Assembly (NCBI GenBank): GCA_007132865.1
Contig: SLNU01000017.1
Coordinates: forward strand, 1-6,709
Direction: 5' to 3'
DNA length: 6,709 nt
Source of the DNA: Bacteroidales bacterium
Lineage (GTDB): Bacteria > Bacteroidota > Bacteroidia > Bacteroidales > UBA7960
In this document: piece after piece, positions 5,023 to 6,709 of the stretch
Layout: every line of letters starts with the position of its first letter
Position numbering within the stretch: position 1 is the first letter of the stretch
Position numbers and translations under genes: made by a program
Notes under the pieces: model-generated
The model's input: only the letters and a program-made list of their open reading frames with translations
What the model was told of the DNA's origin: nothing
The model's database searches: none

Positions 5023-6384
5023 ATGGGCAAGGCCATAAAAGGACATCTTTTCCGGGATTCATGGCTTTGGGAAATCCTGGCAGCCTATATCTTTTTTCTT
5101 CACCGGCTTTTTTATAAGGTAATCGTGGTGGAAGGGAAGGAACATATTCCCAAAGACGGACCCTTGATTTTTGCACCCAACCACCAGAATGCACTGATGG
5201 ATCCCCTGGCAGTCCTTTTTGCATCCTCCCGCCAGATTGTTTTCCTGGCCAGGGCCGACATTTTCAGGAACCGGTTTCTGCGGCCTGTGTTTCACAGGAT
5301 GAAGATTCTCCCGGTTTACCGGATTCGCGACGGAAAAGACAAGTTAAAGCACAACGAACAATCGTTCGACACGGTGGTGGAACTGCTGGCGCATGGGCGA
5401 TCTGTCGGACTCTTTCCGGAAGCGGAGCACTCCAACAAGCGGCACCTGCTTCCATTGAAGAAAGGGGTGCCCAGGCTGGCTTTCCTGGCGGAGGGGAAAC
5501 ATGCTTTTAAACTCGGACTAAAGATCGTACCCGTGGGGATCTATTACAGCCACTACGAATCCATGGGCTCTGTTTTGCACCTGAAGTTCGGTCCGCCCCT
5601 GGCGGTTTCGGATTTCCGGGATGCTTTCCTGGAGTCCCCGCAAAAGGCCCACCTGCTGATGCGTGACGAACTCAGCAAGGCATTGAAATCACTGGCGATT
5701 GACATCCGGAACCTGGACTGGTATGAAACCTATGACACGATCCTGATATTGCGCACAAAAAAACTGGCGCGGGAGAAAACCCCGGCGAAAAATTTCCGGG
5801 TCAGGGAGTTCGAAGCCCGGAAGGAAATCATCCGCCGGCTCGATGCCCAGCTGGAAAAGCAACCCGAAAGGATGGAATCCCTCAGGAAGAAGGTCAGCCG
5901 TTTCCTGGCCATGGCCAGGCAGTTCAACATCAGGGGCAACCTGCTGGCAGAACCCCTGCGCAGTATGACAAGGCTCTACCTGGCCACCCTGCTTTCCCTG
6001 CTCAGCCTGCCGGTGTTCCTGTATGCCCTGGTCAATAACTTGCCGGGCTACTCCATACTGCAGCGGCTGATACGCCGGTTTAAGGACAGGCAGTTTCACA
6101 GTTCCGTCAAGTTTTTGTGGGGAGCCTTTTTCCTGCCGGTGTTTTATCTCTTGCAAACCATGGTGGTGCTGCTGATCTTCCAAAATAACTGGATTGCCCT
6201 GTATTATGCACTTTCCCTGCCGGTAACCGGACTTTTTGCGCATTGGCTTTATTTGCGTTACAAGGTGGTACTGGGAAGATGGAAGCTGGTACGGCTCCGA
6301 AAAAAGTCCCCCAGCCAGCTACACAGTTTCCTGGAACTTAGAAAAAGCATCCACAATGATGTGGATCACCTGCTGGATTTGTAA
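5023..6384 (+). CDS. PlsC-type lysophospholipid/glycerol-phosphate acyltransferase with C-terminal membrane domain
   Basis: A 453-residue membrane-associated protein. The acyltransferase domain spans about 18-230, with motif I APNHQNALMDP (51-61), ILPVYR (95-100), motif III FPEAEHSNKRHLLPLKKG (131-148) and motif IV VPVGIYYSHY (169-178). Motif I is HX5D (H54, D60), not the usual HX4D, and motif III is FPEA instead of FPEG. I recall the longer spacing and the following LLPLKxG from the Gpt2/Sct1-like glycerol-phosphate acyltransferase branch, so an sn-1 or dihydroxyacetone-phosphate acyltransferase role is possible. Residues 240-310 are charged and helical. About four membrane helices lie at 317-340, 365-385, 388-410 and nearby. 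It probably transfers acyl chains to glycerol phosphate or lysophosphatidate at the inner membrane. I use the ATG at 5023 (MGKAIKGH); a TTG at 5014 would add only three residues. It lies 28 bp after the transporter stop. The family is sure; the exact substrate is not. Confidence 0.9.
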   Translation: MGKAIKGHLFRDSWLWEILAAYIFFLHRLFYKVIVVEGKEHIPKDGPLIFAPNHQNALMDPLAVLFASSRQIVFLARADIFRNRFLRPVFHRMKILPVYRIRDGKDKLKHNEQSFDTVVELLAHGRSVGLFPEAEHSNKRHLLPLKKGVPRLAFLAEGKHAFKLGLKIVPVGIYYSHYESMGSVLHLKFGPPLAVSDFRDAFLESPQKAHLLMRDELSKALKSLAIDIRNLDWYETYDTILILRTKKLAREKTPAKNFRVREFEARKEIIRRLDAQLEKQPERMESLRKKVSRFLAMARQFNIRGNLLAEPLRSMTRLYLATLLSLLSLPVFLYALVNNLPGYSILQRLIRRFKDRQFHSSVKFLWGAFFLPVFYLLQTMVVLLIFQNNWIALYYALSLPVTGLFAHWLYLRYKVVLGRWKLVRLRKKSPSQLHSFLELRKSIHNDVDHLLDL

Positions 6385-6431
6385 TCCCCTCAACCACACG
6401 CTCCCGTATGGTCCCGGTTCCCCGTCGCTAT

Positions 6432-6499
6432 GGCAGCTGGTGGTCTGGGCCTCATAAGGGCCAGTATCAAATGGGGCTGGTATTTCCCCGGCCGCTGCC
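6432..6499. other. Potential three-way-junction structure downstream of the acyltransferase gene
   Basis: GGCAGC (6432-6437) pairs exactly with GCTGCC (6494-6499). Inside, CTGGGCCT (6445-6452) pairs with AGGGCCAG (6457-6464) around CATA with one G-G mismatch, and GGGG (6473-6476) pairs with CCCC (6486-6489). The segment is G+C-rich and is followed by A/T-rich DNA (6500-6536) with no clean U-tract directly after the stem, so it is not a textbook terminator. The rest of 6385-6431 shows nothing I can name. Confidence 0.45.
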
Positions 6500-6537
6500 T
6501 GACTTTACGGTATATTTATATTTTTATGAAAATAAAC

Positions 6538-6567
6538 TTGGCGGTTTAAAAAATTGTCGTACCTTTG
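6538..6567 (+). promoter_or_regulatory. Strong rRNA-type promoter (-33 TTG, -7 TACCTTTG)
   Basis: TTG at 6538-6540 and TACCTTTG at 6560-6567 are separated by 19 bp, the standard Bacteroidota arrangement. TACCTTTGCAC is the form typical of rRNA, tRNA and ribosomal protein promoters in this phylum. The predicted start is near 6574. An A/T-rich stretch upstream (6510-6537, including TATATTTATATTTTTA) could act as an UP-like element or a second start. Confidence 0.85.
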
Positions 6568-6570
6568 CAC

Positions 6571-6584
6571 TCCCTATTAAGGGA
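6571..6584 (+). other. Small hairpin at the predicted rRNA transcription start
   Basis: TCCCT-ATTA-AGGGA forms a perfect five-base-pair stem with a four-base loop. The predicted start (about 6574) falls inside its left arm, so only part of it may be present in the transcript. Confidence 0.5.
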
Positions 6585-6709
6585 AACAACAACGATCTTT
6601 GAAAAAATTGGGAAGCCAAATAGTAGCAAAAATACCCGTTGATTCATTTAGGTGAATCGGCAACGAAGATAACAACAGGTATACAAAGAATAAAGACGAG
6701 TCGGGAACA
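6574..6709 (+). other. Probable leader of a ribosomal RNA operon (16S gene beyond the right edge)
   Basis: Downstream of the promoter there is no coding frame of interest, but GATCTTTGAAAAAATTGGGAA (from 6594) resembles the boxA-like CTTTGACATATTGG motif I know from pre-16S leaders of Bacteroidota. Further on, CGTT (6637-6640) and GATTC (6641-6645) pair with GAATC (6654-6658) and AACG (6662-6665), with a three-base bulge, making a stable stem. The tail is purine-rich. Mature 16S sequence (AGAGTTTGAT) is not reached within the window. A leader for another stable RNA is the alternative. Confidence 0.7.

Noticed and set aside
5689..6243. 184-codon minus-strand frame inside the acyltransferase gene
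   Set aside because: It is a complementary-strand shadow of a well-supported gene, rich in Gln, His and Pro with no family match.
6408..6602. 64-codon plus-strand frame across the rRNA-type promoter
   Set aside because: It has no domain, reads through the folded segment and a strong promoter, and has no start context.

Overview
The window looks like chromosomal DNA of a member of the Bacteroidota, probably Bacteroidales or a related marine/anaerobic lineage. The evidence is promoter and protein style. Near-consensus TAnnTTTG -7 boxes lie upstream of three transcription units. Start codons are preceded by A-rich leaders and not by Shine-Dalgarno sequences. HtpG begins in the form I associate with this phylum (MHKGKINVQTENIFPIIKK). 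A PadR regulator is paired with a PspC-domain membrane protein, and the right edge carries an rrn-type promoter and leader. The species cannot be named from the sequence alone.

Layout. (1) Positions 1-1395, minus strand: a padR-like repressor gene followed by a PspC-domain gene that runs off the left edge. A 21-bp interrupted palindrome touches the padR -7 box and is a good candidate auto-operator. (2) Positions 1396-2029: a 630-bp gene-free gap between the divergent padR and htpG genes. Most of it (about 1421-1900) is G+C-rich and densely folded, with a 169-bp imperfect palindrome, two further large stem systems, a 22-bp direct repeat and several alternative pairings. I see no convincing protein in it. 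It is the strongest candidate here for an undescribed element, either a dispersed palindromic repeat or a structured RNA. (3) Positions 2030-3907, plus strand: htpG (Hsp90), with a 20-bp tandem duplication across its stop codon. (4) Positions 4020-6384, plus strand: a probable two-gene operon with its own promoter, encoding a bile acid:sodium symporter (BASS/SBF) family transporter and a PlsC-type glycerolipid acyltransferase with an unusual HX5D motif. (5) Positions 6385-6537: a short gap with a potential three-way-junction structure. (6) Positions 6538-6709: a strong promoter and what looks like the leader of a ribosomal RNA operon whose 16S gene would start just beyond the right edge.

Functionally this is mostly a core chromosomal neighbourhood: envelope-stress control (PadR/PspC), protein folding (HtpG), organic-anion transport and lipid synthesis, and an rRNA operon. 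No phage, CRISPR, restriction or transposase gene is visible. The unusual content is non-coding: the folded island, the operator, an A10 slippage-prone run inside the pspC gene, and the structure upstream of the rRNA promoter.
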